64,000 bases of DNA from Prochlorococcus sp. AG-418-O03 (GTDB taxonomy: Bacteria > Cyanobacteriota > Cyanobacteriia > PCC-6307 > Cyanobiaceae). The position numbers were made by a program, and so were the translations under genes. Shown piece by piece: positions 17,295 through 28,481 of the stretch; the stretch's first letter is position 1; the number at the start of each line of letters is the position of its first letter. The notes under the pieces are model-generated. The model was not told where the DNA came from. It searched no databases and saw only the letters and a list, made by a program, of their open reading frames with translations. The stretch covers positions 62,001-126,000 of the forward strand of contig QCMJ01000003.1 in NCBI GenBank assembly GCA_003213855.1. The letters run 5' to 3'.

Positions 17295-18386
17295 CTAAAC
17301 ATTAAATAAGAACTCCATTACATCACCTTCGTTAACAATATATTCCTTACCTTCACTTCTTAAAAGACCTTTAGTTTTTGCATTGGCAATTGAACCTGAA
17401 TCAATTAAATTTTGATACGAAATAGTCTGAGCTCTTATAAATCCTTTTTCAAAATCAGTATGAATTACTCCTGCTGCCTGTGGCGCAGTCATCCCATCTT
17501 TTATGGTCCATGCTTTTGTCTCCTTTTCTCCGGTGGTGAAATAAGTTTTTAATCCCAATAATTTATATGTTGATCTAATTAAAGAACTTAATCCCCCTTC
17601 TTCTACTCCTAAACCAATAAGGTAGTCTTTTTTATCTTCTGGTTCTAACTCTATTAATTCAGATTCGACTTGGGCTGATATTTTTATACATTCTGTATTT
17701 TCATTACTTGCAAAACTCTGAACTTTTGATGAGAAATCATTACCTTCAGCTAAATCATTTTCATTCAAATTTGTTGCGTAAATAATTGGTTTAGCAGTAA
17801 GGAATCCAAGTTGCTTAATTATTAAATTTTCTTCTTCACTCAAAGATATTGATCTAACTGAAAGTCCTTTCTGTAGCTCTTCTTCAATTTTTTCTAGTAA
17901 ATTATCTTCTTTTGCTGCCTCTTTACAAGTTCTAACCTGTTTTTTAATTCTTTCTCTTCTTTTTTGGAGTTGGGATAAATCAGCTAAATTCAATTCCAGA
18001 TTAATTATCTCAATGTCATCTAAGGGATCTACCTTACCGGAAACATGAATTACATCACTATCTTCAAAGCACCTCACAACATGAACTATTGCATCAACCT
18101 CCCTAATATTTGATAAAAATTTATTTCCTAAACCCTCACCTTTACTGGCTCCTTTTACTAGTCCTGCGATATCTACAAATTCAATTTTTGTTGGGATAAT
18201 ATTTTGGCTAGAACTTAAATCACCTAACTCTTGTAACCTTTGATCTGGGACGGAAACTATACCTTTATTAGGTTCTATAGTACAAAAGGGGAAATTAGCC
18301 GCTTGAGCTTTAGCATTTTCTACAAGTGCATTAAATAAAGTTGATTTTCCAACATTTGGTAATCCAATAATACCGGCTTTTAACAT
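17295..18386 (-). CDS. ychF: Ribosome-binding ATPase / GTPase YchF
   Basis: 363 aa; GIIGLPNVGKSTLFNAL, NFPFCTIEPN, KTKGLLRSEGKEYIVNEGDVMEFLFNV. Confidence 0.97.
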   Translation of the reverse strand: MLKAGIIGLPNVGKSTLFNALVENAKAQAANFPFCTIEPNKGIVSVPDQRLQELGDLSSSQNIIPTKIEFVDIAGLVKGASKGEGLGNKFLSNIREVDAIVHVVRCFEDSDVIHVSGKVDPLDDIEIINLELNLADLSQLQKRRERIKKQVRTCKEAAKEDNLLEKIEEELQKGLSVRSISLSEEENLIIKQLGFLTAKPIIYATNLNENDLAEGNDFSSKVQSFASNENTECIKISAQVESELIELEPEDKKDYLIGLGVEEGGLSSLIRSTYKLLGLKTYFTTGEKETKAWTIKDGMTAPQAAGVIHTDFEKGFIRAQTISYQNLIDSGSIANAKTKGLLRSEGKEYIVNEGDVMEFLFNV

Positions 18387-18532
18387 TTGAAAAAAATTTA
18401 TGGAAAAAATTATTCAGAAAACATCTTCTAGTAATATAGTATTTACTTAACCAATCTTGGATAAGTTAATTATAATCGACTTGATTATTTATTTAGTTCC
18501 CAAATATTCTTAATTACTGTTTTTTAAAAGAA

Positions 18533-19594
18533 ATGCTTGATTTAATAAAAAAAAATATAAATCTAAGAAGTGGAATTATATTACTTTCTTTAACTATATT
18601 TTTCGTTTTCATAACCAATTCCTTCAAGAAAAATAAATCAAAAGACATTTCTGATTTTGTTGTTCAAGTTGAAAAAGGAATCCTCTCAGATTCAATTAAT
18701 ACAAGTGGTGAAGTAAAAGCAATCAGGACAAGCAATATTGGACCTCGGAAGCAAGGTGTAATAAAAGAAATCAAAGTAGATGAGGGCGATCTTGTAAAAA
18801 AAGATCAGGTTTTAGCTTCTCTTGATGATGAAGACTTTATTTATAAAATTGAAGAACTTAAATTAAATGTAGAAAAACAAAAATCTGAATTTTTAAGAAG
18901 GGAATATTTATATCAAGAAGGTGCAGTAAGCAAAGAAGATTACGAAAGTTATAAAAATAACTACAACATTAGTAGCGCCAAACTTAATGATGCAAAAACC
19001 GAAAAAAGTTTTTATCTAATTAAAGCTCCTTATGGAGGAAAGATAACTGCAAAATATGCGGAGATAGGATCTTATGTCACACCAAGTACAAACTTAATTT
19101 CAGACCCTAAAACCAAAAACTTTATTTTCGAACTATCAGAGGGTCTAGAAATTGTTGCCAAAGTTCCTGAAAGTGACATTGGCAGAATAAAAATAGGTCA
19201 AGAAGCCTCAGTAAGAATTGAGGCTTATCCCTCAAAAAAATATAGTGCCATAGTTAAAAAAATAGCTACAAGAGCTGTAAAAGATAATAATGTAACCTCA
19301 TTCGAAGTAACTTTAAATTTTAAAGATATTTCTGAAGAAATTAAAATTGGAATGACTGCAGATCTTGAATTTAGAGTCGAAGGTAATGAAGAAAAAATCC
19401 TAGTACCAACAGTTTCAATTGTTACTGAAAAAGGTGAAAAAGGAATTTTGAAAGTTGATAAAAACAATTCTCCCAAATTTGAAAAAATCGAAATTGGTAT
19501 TAGTAGTGGAAATAAAACTTCAGTAATTGATGGATTAGAACCTGGAGAGCAAATCTTTATTGATATTCCACCTTGGGCTAAGAAGAGAAAATGA
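18533..19594 (+). CDS. RND/MFP-type efflux membrane fusion protein (HlyD-like)
   Basis: 353 aa; single TM, lipoyl-like GVIKEIKVDEGDLVKKDQVLASLDD. Confidence 0.85.
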   Translation: MLDLIKKNINLRSGIILLSLTIFFVFITNSFKKNKSKDISDFVVQVEKGILSDSINTSGEVKAIRTSNIGPRKQGVIKEIKVDEGDLVKKDQVLASLDDEDFIYKIEELKLNVEKQKSEFLRREYLYQEGAVSKEDYESYKNNYNISSAKLNDAKTEKSFYLIKAPYGGKITAKYAEIGSYVTPSTNLISDPKTKNFIFELSEGLEIVAKVPESDIGRIKIGQEASVRIEAYPSKKYSAIVKKIATRAVKDNNVTSFEVTLNFKDISEEIKIGMTADLEFRVEGNEEKILVPTVSIVTEKGEKGILKVDKNNSPKFEKIEIGISSGNKTSVIDGLEPGEQIFIDIPPWAKKRK

Positions 19595-22521
19595 GTTTAA
19601 AGTCTGAAAACTCTAAAAAACCAATTTTGCTTTTAGTCGATGGCCACTCACTTGCTTTTAGAAGCTTCTATGCATTTAGCAAAGGGATTGATGGAGGTTT
19701 AACCACCAAGGAGGGATTTCCAACAAGTGTCACTTATGGATTTCTAAAAAGCCTTTTGGATAATTGCAAAAATATTAGTCCTGAGGGTGTTTGTATTACG
19801 TTTGATACCGAAAAACCTACTTTCAGACATGAATTAGATCCAAATTATAAGGCCAATAGAGATGTAGCACCAGATGTTTTTTTTCAAGATATTGAACAAC
19901 TAGAAATCATTTTAGAAGAAAGCTTAAATTTACCAATTTTTAAATCTCCAGGTTACGAAGCAGATGATCTCCTAGGCACAATTGCAAATGATGCTTCTTC
20001 TAAAGGATGGTGTGTGAATATTCTTTCTGGAGATAGGGACTTATTTCAATTAGTAGATGATCAAAAAGATATTTATGTACTTTATATGGGTGGTGGTCCA
20101 TATGCGAAAAGTGGTAATCCAACTCTTATGAATGAAAATGGAGTAAAAGAAAAATTAGGTGTTGCACCAGAAAGAGTAGTTGATCTTAAAGCTCTAACTG
20201 GTGATAGTTCTGATAATATTCCGGGTATTAAAGGGGTCGGTCCAAAAACTGCAATTAATCTACTAAAAGAGAACGATACGCTTGATGGGATCTATAAGGC
20301 TCTAGACAAGATTCAGCAGAACAACGATAAGAAATATAAAGGATTCATCAAAGGTTCAGTTATAGAAAAGCTCAGAAACGATAAACATAATGCTTTTCTT
20401 TCTAGGGATTTAGCAAAAATAAATACTGAGGTGCCTTTGATTTTAAGTAACGGTTATGAATTAAAAAATATAAATCAAGAACAACTTTCAGAGTCACTGC
20501 AAAAACTAGAACTATCAACACTACTTAGACAAATTGATATTTTCAATTCAACTTTCAGCAAAGGTGGTTTTGACAAAAATAATGTAGCTAAAGAGGGGGA
20601 GAAGGCACCAAAAGTCTCAAGTAATAATGAATTAGAAAATAGTGAAAATAAAATCCCAAAAATCAACGTAACTGTTGTAAATAATTTCGAATTATTTGAT
20701 AAATTAATTCAAAGATTAGACAAGACCAATCAAATAGTTTCTTTAGATACAGAGACCAATAGTTTAAATCCAATCGATGCGGAACTTGTTGGGATAGGGT
20801 TATGTCTTGGAGAAGAAAATGATGATTTATTTTATATACCTCTTGGCCATCAAACGAAAAATGCGACCCCCAATCAATTATCAATTGAAGATGTTTTCTC
20901 AAAACTAAGAACTTGGATAGAAGATCCAAACAAAGAAAAGGTACTCCAAAATTCTAAATTTGATAGGCAAATATTTTTTAATCATGGACTTGATCTTAAA
21001 GGCGTAACCTTTGACACCTTAATAGCAGACTACCTTCTTAATAATCAGGAGAAGCATGGGTTAAGTGAAATTAGTTTTAGATTATTTGGATTTAAGCCCC
21101 CTTCATTTAAGGAAACAGTTGGGAAAAATAAAGACTTTTCATTTGTTGATATTGATGAAGCAAGTATTTACTGCGGTTATGATGTATTTCTAACTTTTAA
21201 GATTGTCAAAATTTTTAAAGAAAGATTTTCAAAGGAAAAAAATGAATTAATCAAATTGTTCGAAGAAATCGAGCTACCTTTAGAGCCGGTATTGTCCCAA
21301 ATGGAAATGAATGGCATAACCATCGACATCTCTTATTTGGATAAACTCTCAAAAGAACTAAAAAGTACCTTAGAAGATATTGAAAGTAAAGTTTATGAAT
21401 TGGCTCAAGAGAATTTTAATCTATCTTCACCAAAACAACTTGGTGAGATCTTGTTTGAAAAATTAAATTTGGATAAAAAGAAATCACGAAAAACGAAAAC
21501 AGGATGGAGCACAGATGCAATAGTTCTTGAGAGATTAGTCGACGAACATGAAATAATCCAACATTTAATAAAACATAGAACTCTCAGCAAATTACTTAGT
21601 ACTTATATTGATGCTCTTCCAAATCTTATTAACGAAAAGACAGGAAGAGTTCATACAAACTTTAATCAAGCTGCTACAGCAACTGGCAGACTAAGCAGTA
21701 GCAATCCTAATCTTCAAAATATCCCAGTTAGGACTGAATTTAGTAGGAGAATAAGAAAAGCATTCTTACCTGAAAAAAATTGGAAACTTTTATCAGCTGA
21801 TTATTCTCAGATCGAATTAAGAATACTTGCTCACTTAGCGGATGAAGAAATACTCATTAATGCATTTCATAAAAATGATGACATTCATTCTTTAACTGCA
21901 AGATTAATTTTTGAGAAAGAAGAAATATCATCTGATGAGAGGAGAGTTGGGAAAACAATAAATTTTGGAGTTATCTATGGTATGGGAATAAAAAAGTTTG
22001 CACGTTCTACAGGAGTAAGTACTCCAGAGGCGAAAGAATTCCTAATAAAATACAAAGAAAGATATTCAAAAATTTTCAAATTTCTTGAACTTCAAGAAAG
22101 GCTTGCCTTATCAAAAGGATATGTAAAAACAATTTTTGGTAGAAAGAGAGAATTTAAGTTTGATAAAAATGGACTTGGAAGATTAATAGGAAAAGATCCT
22201 TATGAAATTGACTTGCAATCCGCAAGAAGGGCTGGCATGGAAGCACAGTCATTAAGAGCCGCAGCTAATGCACCAATACAGGGTTCAAGTGCAGACATTA
22301 TTAAAATTGCAATGGTTCAACTAAATAAGAAATTCATAGAAATGAATGTTCCAGCAAAAATGCTTTTACAAGTACATGATGAATTATTGTTTGAAGTTGA
22401 ACCAGATTCTTTGGAAATTACGACGAAATTAGTAAAGAAGACTATGGAAGATTGTGTAAAATTAAATGTGCCTCTTTTAGTTGATATTGGTATTGGAGAC
22501 AATTGGATGGAGACAAAATAA
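19591..22521 (+). CDS. polA: DNA polymerase I (5'-3' exo, 3'-5' exo, polymerase)
   Basis: 976 aa; SADYSQIELRILAHLA, GKTINFGVIYGMG, LLQVHDELLFEV; exo motif SLDTETNSL. Confidence 0.98.
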   Translation: MSLKSENSKKPILLLVDGHSLAFRSFYAFSKGIDGGLTTKEGFPTSVTYGFLKSLLDNCKNISPEGVCITFDTEKPTFRHELDPNYKANRDVAPDVFFQDIEQLEIILEESLNLPIFKSPGYEADDLLGTIANDASSKGWCVNILSGDRDLFQLVDDQKDIYVLYMGGGPYAKSGNPTLMNENGVKEKLGVAPERVVDLKALTGDSSDNIPGIKGVGPKTAINLLKENDTLDGIYKALDKIQQNNDKKYKGFIKGSVIEKLRNDKHNAFLSRDLAKINTEVPLILSNGYELKNINQEQLSESLQKLELSTLLRQIDIFNSTFSKGGFDKNNVAKEGEKAPKVSSNNELENSENKIPKINVTVVNNFELFDKLIQRLDKTNQIVSLDTETNSLNPIDAELVGIGLCLGEENDDLFYIPLGHQTKNATPNQLSIEDVFSKLRTWIEDPNKEKVLQNSKFDRQIFFNHGLDLKGVTFDTLIADYLLNNQEKHGLSEISFRLFGFKPPSFKETVGKNKDFSFVDIDEASIYCGYDVFLTFKIVKIFKERFSKEKNELIKLFEEIELPLEPVLSQMEMNGITIDISYLDKLSKELKSTLEDIESKVYELAQENFNLSSPKQLGEILFEKLNLDKKKSRKTKTGWSTDAIVLERLVDEHEIIQHLIKHRTLSKLLSTYIDALPNLINEKTGRVHTNFNQAATATGRLSSSNPNLQNIPVRTEFSRRIRKAFLPEKNWKLLSADYSQIELRILAHLADEEILINAFHKNDDIHSLTARLIFEKEEISSDERRVGKTINFGVIYGMGIKKFARSTGVSTPEAKEFLIKYKERYSKIFKFLELQERLALSKGYVKTIFGRKREFKFDKNGLGRLIGKDPYEIDLQSARRAGMEAQSLRAAANAPIQGSSADIIKIAMVQLNKKFIEMNVPAKMLLQVHDELLFEVEPDSLEITTKLVKKTMEDCVKLNVPLLVDIGIGDNWMETK

Positions 22522-22545
22522 ACCTTATGAAATACTTTGTTTAAG

Positions 22546-24015
22546 ATGATCAAATTTTTTAATACTTTAAGCAAAAGAGTTGAGGTTTTTAAGCCTATTG
22601 ATGATGTCATAAAAATATATTGTTGTGGAGTAACTGTTTATGATTTATGTCATCTTGGTCATGCCAGAAGTTATATAGCTTGGGATGTATTGAGGAGATT
22701 TTTAATTTATAGTGATTTCAAAGTGAAGTATGTTCAAAACTTTACAGATATTGATGACAAGATCTTAAAAAGAGCGAAAGAAGAAAGCAGTTCAATGGAG
22801 AAAGTATCTGAAAAAAATATTATTGAATTTCATAAAGATATGGATTCTTTAGGGATAATGCGTCCCGATAGTATGCCAAGAGCAACGAATCATATATGCA
22901 ATATCTGCTCCTTCATAACAATACTTGAGGACAAAGGTTTCGCATACTCTAGGGATGGAGATGTTTATTATTCTGTTTTTAAAAATAAAAATTATGGAAA
23001 GCTAAGTAATCAAAATATACAAGGTCAAAATATCAATCAGCAAGGAAGAATGGCTAATGAGGAAAATAGTAAAAAACTTAATCCGCAAGATTTTGCACTA
23101 TGGAAAAAAGCCAAAGACGATGAACCATATTTTGATTCGCCATGGGGTAAAGGTAGACCAGGATGGCATATTGAATGTTCAGCGATGGTCAAAGATGAAT
23201 TAGGAGATACTATTGATATCCATTTGGGTGGTTCTGATTTGATTTTTCCGCATCATGAGAATGAAATCGCCCAATCAGAAGCAGCCAATGGTAAAAAGCT
23301 AGCGAACTATTGGTTACACAATGGGATGGTCAATGTAAATGGACAAAAGATGAGTAAATCCCTTAAAAATTTTAAAACTATCAGAGAGCTAATTAAGTCA
23401 GGTATAAGCCCTATGACTTTGAGATATTTTGTTATGACTGTGAATTATAGAAAACCACTTGATTTTACTGAAGAAGCTTTAAGAAGTGCTTCAGAAGCTT
23501 GGAAAAACATTAATGTAGCCCTTTCTTTTATGGAACTTACAAAAGGTGATTTTAGATCTATTGATAAAAATGAATCTATCGAAGAAGAATATAAAGAGAA
23601 AATAAGTTTTGAATTATCTCAAAAAAAGATTAAATTTTCTGAGGCTCTTGGAAATGATCTTAATACAGCAGGTGCTATTGCAATTATTTACGATTTAGCG
23701 AAACCATTAAAAAACTTTTTAAACCAATTTCAAAGGATTGAAGGTTTTAAAATAGACCTAAATGAAAAATTCTTTCTACTTGAAAATTTTAAAACTCTTG
23801 AAAAGTTGACTGAGGTACTTGGTCTTAAAAAAGAGGTTTTAGTAAAAGAAAGTAAAATAACAGAAGAAGAAATATCATCGCTTATTAATGAAAGATTGAA
23901 TGCAAAAATGGAAAAGAATTATGCGAAGGCCGATGAAATCAGGAATTTGTTAAAAGAAAAAGGTATTGAACTTATTGATCAATCAAAGGAAATAACAACA
24001 TGGATAAGGATCTAA
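22546..24015 (+). CDS. cysS: Cysteinyl-tRNA synthetase
   Basis: CCGVTVYDLCHLGHARSYIAWDVLRR, GWHIECSAM, KMSKSLKNF; ATG at 22546 preferred over ORF start 22537. Confidence 0.97.
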   Translation: MIKFFNTLSKRVEVFKPIDDVIKIYCCGVTVYDLCHLGHARSYIAWDVLRRFLIYSDFKVKYVQNFTDIDDKILKRAKEESSSMEKVSEKNIIEFHKDMDSLGIMRPDSMPRATNHICNICSFITILEDKGFAYSRDGDVYYSVFKNKNYGKLSNQNIQGQNINQQGRMANEENSKKLNPQDFALWKKAKDDEPYFDSPWGKGRPGWHIECSAMVKDELGDTIDIHLGGSDLIFPHHENEIAQSEAANGKKLANYWLHNGMVNVNGQKMSKSLKNFKTIRELIKSGISPMTLRYFVMTVNYRKPLDFTEEALRSASEAWKNINVALSFMELTKGDFRSIDKNESIEEEYKEKISFELSQKKIKFSEALGNDLNTAGAIAIIYDLAKPLKNFLNQFQRIEGFKIDLNEKFFLLENFKTLEKLTEVLGLKKEVLVKESKITEEEISSLINERLNAKMEKNYAKADEIRNLLKEKGIELIDQSKEITTWIRI

Positions 24016-24098
24016 ATTTTTAAGAAAAAAACCAATTTGAAATTTTTGTTTTTTAAATACACCTTTAAATGGGAAAATATTAGAAACATCAGAGAAAA

Positions 24099-25328
24099 TT
24101 GAAATACATTACTGTGCTCGGTTCTACTGGTTCAATAGGGACTCAAACTCTCGAAATAGCTAGTGAGCAGCCTCATAAGTTTAAAGCCGTAGCTCTTTCT
24201 GCAGGAAGAAATATTAATTTATTAACTGAACAAGTTAAAACACATAAACCAGAGGTAGTTGCAATTGAGGATGAAAATCTTATAGAAGATTTAAAAGATA
24301 ATATTAATAACTTAGATTTGGATGGTGCTCCCTTGGTTTTAGGTGGAAAGCAGGGGATTAACGCAGTTGCAGCATGGGATAAGGCAGATACTGTGGTAAC
24401 AGGGATAGTAGGCTGTGCAGGCTTAATTCCAACAATGTCAGCAATTAATGCGGGGAAAAATATTGCACTTGCTAACAAAGAAACTTTAATTGCGGCAGGG
24501 CCAATTGTTATTCCTGCATTAAAGAAAAATAATAGTAGGCTTTTACCTGCTGATTCAGAGCACTCTGCTATCTTTCAATGTTTACAAGGATTACCTAATT
24601 ATGAAAATGCAAATTTTTCAACAGGAGAGATGCCTAAGGGTTTAAAAGCTATACATTTAACAGCTTCTGGTGGTGCTTTCAGAGATTGGCCCGTTGAGGA
24701 TTTAAAGCATGTCACAGTGGAAGATGCGACTTCGCATCCTAATTGGGATATGGGGAAAAAAATAACTGTAGATTCTGCAACTCTTATGAATAAAGGATTA
24801 GAAGTTATAGAAGCTCATTATTTATTTGGGACCTCTTACGAAAATATCGAAATAGTTATCCACCCTCAAAGTATTATTCATTCAATGATTGAGATGGAAG
24901 ATTCTTCAGTATTAGCTCAATTAGGTTGGCCAGATATGAAGCTACCTATTTTATATGCGATGAGTTGGCCTGAAAGATTTAAAACAAATTGGAAAAGATT
25001 AAACTTAAGTGAAATTGGAAAATTAACTTTTAAAGAGCCAGACGAGTTTAAATATCCATGCATGGGACTTGCCTATGCCGCAGGAAAATCTTCTGGGACC
25101 ATGCCTGCAGTCTTAAATGCTGCTAATGAAATGGCTGTTGAACAATTTCTTAAAGAAAAAATCTCTTTTCAAGAAATTCCAACATTTATAAGTAAAGCTT
25201 GTGAATCACATATGGAGAATTTGAATTTAAGTCCACAATTGGAGGATATTCTTGAGGTAGACAATTGGGCCAGACTTTTTGTTAAGCAAGAAATTAAGAA
25301 AGGGAAAAAATACTTAAGTATTGGATAA
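24099..25328 (+). CDS. dxr: 1-deoxy-D-xylulose 5-phosphate reductoisomerase (TTG start)
   Basis: 409 aa; [41 protein letters not shown]. Confidence 0.97.
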   Translation: MKYITVLGSTGSIGTQTLEIASEQPHKFKAVALSAGRNINLLTEQVKTHKPEVVAIEDENLIEDLKDNINNLDLDGAPLVLGGKQGINAVAAWDKADTVVTGIVGCAGLIPTMSAINAGKNIALANKETLIAAGPIVIPALKKNNSRLLPADSEHSAIFQCLQGLPNYENANFSTGEMPKGLKAIHLTASGGAFRDWPVEDLKHVTVEDATSHPNWDMGKKITVDSATLMNKGLEVIEAHYLFGTSYENIEIVIHPQSIIHSMIEMEDSSVLAQLGWPDMKLPILYAMSWPERFKTNWKRLNLSEIGKLTFKEPDEFKYPCMGLAYAAGKSSGTMPAVLNAANEMAVEQFLKEKISFQEIPTFISKACESHMENLNLSPQLEDILEVDNWARLFVKQEIKKGKKYLSIG

Positions 25329-25330
25329 AA

Positions 25331-25672
25331 GTGAATATTAAAAAGCATCTTCTACTATGCGCAACACCCACAAAACAGAAATGCTTTAAAGGCAATGAAG
25401 GTCAAAAAACATGGGAATGTCTGAAAAAGACTTTAAAAAAATTTGAGAATGATCCCTGTACAAAAAACGTTCGTATATTAAGATCAAAAGCTGACTGTTT
25501 AAGGATATGTAAGAACGGCCCAATTCTTCTTGTTTGGCCTGATGGTATTTGGTACGAGAAAGTTTCTCCAGAAAAAATTTCAGAAATTTTTACCTCACAT
25601 ATTATTAACGGTAAGCCAATAGAAAAATGGATTTTTAAAAAAACACCATTTTTAAATAGTCCTAGATACTAA
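25331..25672 (+). CDS. (2Fe-2S) thioredoxin-like ferredoxin
   Basis: 113 aa; HLLLCATPTKQKC...CLRICKNGPILLVWPDGIWY. Confidence 0.85.
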   Translation: MNIKKHLLLCATPTKQKCFKGNEGQKTWECLKKTLKKFENDPCTKNVRILRSKADCLRICKNGPILLVWPDGIWYEKVSPEKISEIFTSHIINGKPIEKWIFKKTPFLNSPRY

Positions 25673-26747
25673 TAAACCAGTTCTTTACGACTTCGTCTGA
25701 CCAGCAGCCATTAATCGAGTGAAAACCATTATGACCTCCTTTTTCAGTTATGAAAATAGTAAATTTATCAATAAATTTTCCTCTTAAATTCAAAGTTGCA
25801 TTATATGGAACCCAAGGATCATCCTTGGCGTGAATAAAAAGAGTTTGAGGTAATTTTTTTATTGAGTTTTGGATTCTAAATATTGGAGAAGCTTTAACAT
25901 AATAATCTTCTAAAGAATTAAATCCCCAACTAGGAGCTGTAAATTTCTGATCAAATTCCCTTATACTTTTTAAACTTCTAATTTTTTTTCTTAATTTCTC
26001 ATTATTAAGAATTTTGCCTTCATCATTAAATCCGTCCCATAACTGATTTTTTAAGCGGTGAAGTAACCATTTTTGGTAGATATAATTTCTAGATTTTTCA
26101 ATACAGAGACTGCATGATAATAAATCTAAAGGGCTACTCACACAGGCTAGGCCATCTAAAAGTTTTTCCCCTTTGTTTTCATCGTAATCTAAGCAGGCAT
26201 TTAAAAGAATTGTTCCGCCTAAAGATAATCCAACTCCGTAAATTGGAAAATTATTTATCTTAATGAGATCTTTAAACTCTAAATTAATGAATTTTTTAAA
26301 ATAATTAATTACTGAAATAATATCACTGGAGCATCTAGCACAATAATTTCCTTTAGCTAAATATCTCGCAGATCCAGATCCTCTTAGATTTAATTTAAGA
26401 ACTCCAAAACCATTATTTGCTAATTTCCTAGAAATTCTTCTTAAACCAAACCGTTTAGTTGAGCCCCCTAAACCATGTGTAACGATTATAAAACCCTTAA
26501 GTGAGTTTAAGTTTTCAGGTAATTCTAAAAACCCTAGAAGATAATCACATTCAAATTTTTTAGAAAGAATTTTATTAATCGGAAAGAATATTTTTTTATT
26601 TTTTTTTGATTTACCAAAATCAATAACAAAAGTATCTCTCAAAGTTTGTAAGTCGCCACCTATCCAAGGTAAGACTTCTCTAAATGGCTTATTTTTTAAG
26701 TAATCTGAAAAACTAAAAAATATACTATTATTTCTCCCCAACTCCAA
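25662..26747 (-). CDS. Alpha/beta hydrolase (YheT-like)
   Basis: 361 aa; THGLGGSTKR, GVGLSLGGTIL, GGHNGF. Confidence 0.85.
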   Translation of the reverse strand: MELGRNNSIFFSFSDYLKNKPFREVLPWIGGDLQTLRDTFVIDFGKSKKNKKIFFPINKILSKKFECDYLLGFLELPENLNSLKGFIIVTHGLGGSTKRFGLRRISRKLANNGFGVLKLNLRGSGSARYLAKGNYCARCSSDIISVINYFKKFINLEFKDLIKINNFPIYGVGLSLGGTILLNACLDYDENKGEKLLDGLACVSSPLDLLSCSLCIEKSRNYIYQKWLLHRLKNQLWDGFNDEGKILNNEKLRKKIRSLKSIREFDQKFTAPSWGFNSLEDYYVKASPIFRIQNSIKKLPQTLFIHAKDDPWVPYNATLNLRGKFIDKFTIFITEKGGHNGFHSINGCWSDEVVKNWFISI

Positions 26748-28167
26748 GATCCTTTAATTCTCCAATCAAATCATTCAGTACCTTTTTTGCATCACCAAAG
26801 ACCATTGAAGTATTGGGCAGATCAAATAAATCATTTTTTATTCCGGAGTAACCTGCACTCATACCACGTTTAATTACAAATACCGTTCTTGCTTCCTGCA
26901 CATCAAGAACTGGCATGCCATACAAAGGAGAAGAGCTATCATTTTTAGCTTGAGGATTAACCACATCATTTGCTCCTAAAACTAAAACAACATCCGTTGC
27001 TGGAAAATCAGGATTTACAACGTCCATCTCTTTAAGTTGTTCGTAAGGAACATCTGCTTCTGCTAAAAGTACATTCATATGACCAGGCATCCTCCCTGCT
27101 ACAGGATGAATTGCGTAAACAACTTCAATACCATTTTGCTCTAGTTTTTTTGTCACTTCCCTTAAAGTATGTTGAGCTTGAGCAACTGCCAGACCATAAC
27201 CAGGAACAATTATTACCTTGTTGGCTGCCTCTAAAGTCAATGCACATTCTTCAACACTGCAAGAAGTTATATTTGTATATTCGCCTGAACCAGAAGAGGC
27301 TGTACTTTGTGCAGATAAAGATCCTCCAAAAAGAACTGAGACCAAAGATCTATTCATTCCCTTGCACATTACTTGAGTAAGTATTAATCCTGCCGCTCCA
27401 ACCATTGCGCCTGCTACTATCAAAAGCTGACTATCTACAACGAAACCTGCTGCTGCTGCTGCAATCCCTGAATAGCTATTTAATAAAGATATAACGACTG
27501 GCATATCAGCTCCACCAATTGGCAAAGTAACTCCAATACCTAATAAAGAAGAAACTATAACTAAAAGCCAAATAGAACTTGTATTGCCGTTTATCAAATC
27601 AAAAAAGGCTATCAAGGAAGCAACTGCAAAAACAATATTTACAAAATGTCTAAATTTGCTCTGAGTCCATCCTGGAGTTGACAACCAACCCTGTAACTTT
27701 GCCATCGCCACAATAGAACCTGTGAAAGTTATGGCACCAACAAATATAGAAACAGATATTGAAACTTCGTTAATCAGTGACTTAAAAAAATCAAAATTTT
27801 CTTGGCCACCAGATATAGGAAAAATAGCTACTCCCAAGGCCACTAAAAGTGATGACATTCCTCCGCAACCATTGAACAATGCCACTGTTTCAGGCATGGA
27901 GGTCATAGGTACTTTTTTTGCAAGAATTGCTCCTAATAAACTACCTATGATTGATCCAATTATTATCCAAATCCAAGACTGAATGGCAATTCCAGAAGTG
28001 CCTAAATAATAAGAAAGTAATCCTACTACTGATAGGGACATTGCAAATGCAGCTAATCTATTGGCATCCCTTGCTGATTTTACTTTTGACAATCCTTTAA
28101 TTCCCAAAGCCAGCAAAAGTACTGCTAGAAGGTCAATAACAAATTTAATGATTACAGGTAGATTCAT
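26728..28167 (-). CDS. pntB: NAD(P) transhydrogenase subunit beta
   Basis: 479 aa; VPGYGLAVAQAQHTLREV, GRMPGHMNVLLAEADVPY. Confidence 0.96.
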   Translation of the reverse strand: MNLPVIIKFVIDLLAVLLLALGIKGLSKVKSARDANRLAAFAMSLSVVGLLSYYLGTSGIAIQSWIWIIIGSIIGSLLGAILAKKVPMTSMPETVALFNGCGGMSSLLVALGVAIFPISGGQENFDFFKSLINEVSISVSIFVGAITFTGSIVAMAKLQGWLSTPGWTQSKFRHFVNIVFAVASLIAFFDLINGNTSSIWLLVIVSSLLGIGVTLPIGGADMPVVISLLNSYSGIAAAAAGFVVDSQLLIVAGAMVGAAGLILTQVMCKGMNRSLVSVLFGGSLSAQSTASSGSGEYTNITSCSVEECALTLEAANKVIIVPGYGLAVAQAQHTLREVTKKLEQNGIEVVYAIHPVAGRMPGHMNVLLAEADVPYEQLKEMDVVNPDFPATDVVLVLGANDVVNPQAKNDSSSPLYGMPVLDVQEARTVFVIKRGMSAGYSGIKNDLFDLPNTSMVFGDAKKVLNDLIGELKDLGVGEK

Positions 28168-28175
28168 GTTAAAAT

Positions 28176-28469
28176 TTACTTCTTATTTGATGGTTTACGA
28201 CTAAACATCGCGAGCATTCGATCAGTTACAAAGAAACCGCCTACAACATTGAAAAGAGCAAATCCAAGAGAAACTGAACCAATGATTAAAAGTGGTACGT
28301 TACCTTCTGCTTTTACAATTAAAGTCAAGGCTGCAAGCATTGTTATTCCTGAAATTGCATTTGCTCCACTCATTAGGGGTGTGTGAAGAGTAGGGGGAAC
28401 TTTTCCAATTAACTCGAGGCCTAGTAAACTACCAAGTAAAAGGACCCAAAGAAGACTTATAAAAGACAT
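28176..28469 (-). CDS. pntAB: NAD(P) transhydrogenase alpha subunit, membrane part
   Basis: 97 aa; HTPLMSGANAISGI, VVGGFFVTDRML. Confidence 0.94.
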   Translation of the reverse strand: MSFISLLWVLLLGSLLGLELIGKVPPTLHTPLMSGANAISGITMLAALTLIVKAEGNVPLLIIGSVSLGFALFNVVGGFFVTDRMLAMFSRKPSNKK

Positions 28470-28481
28470 AATTTTAAAACC

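Noticed and set aside
27111-27380. 89-aa plus-strand ORF
   Set aside because: Antisense shadow of pntB.
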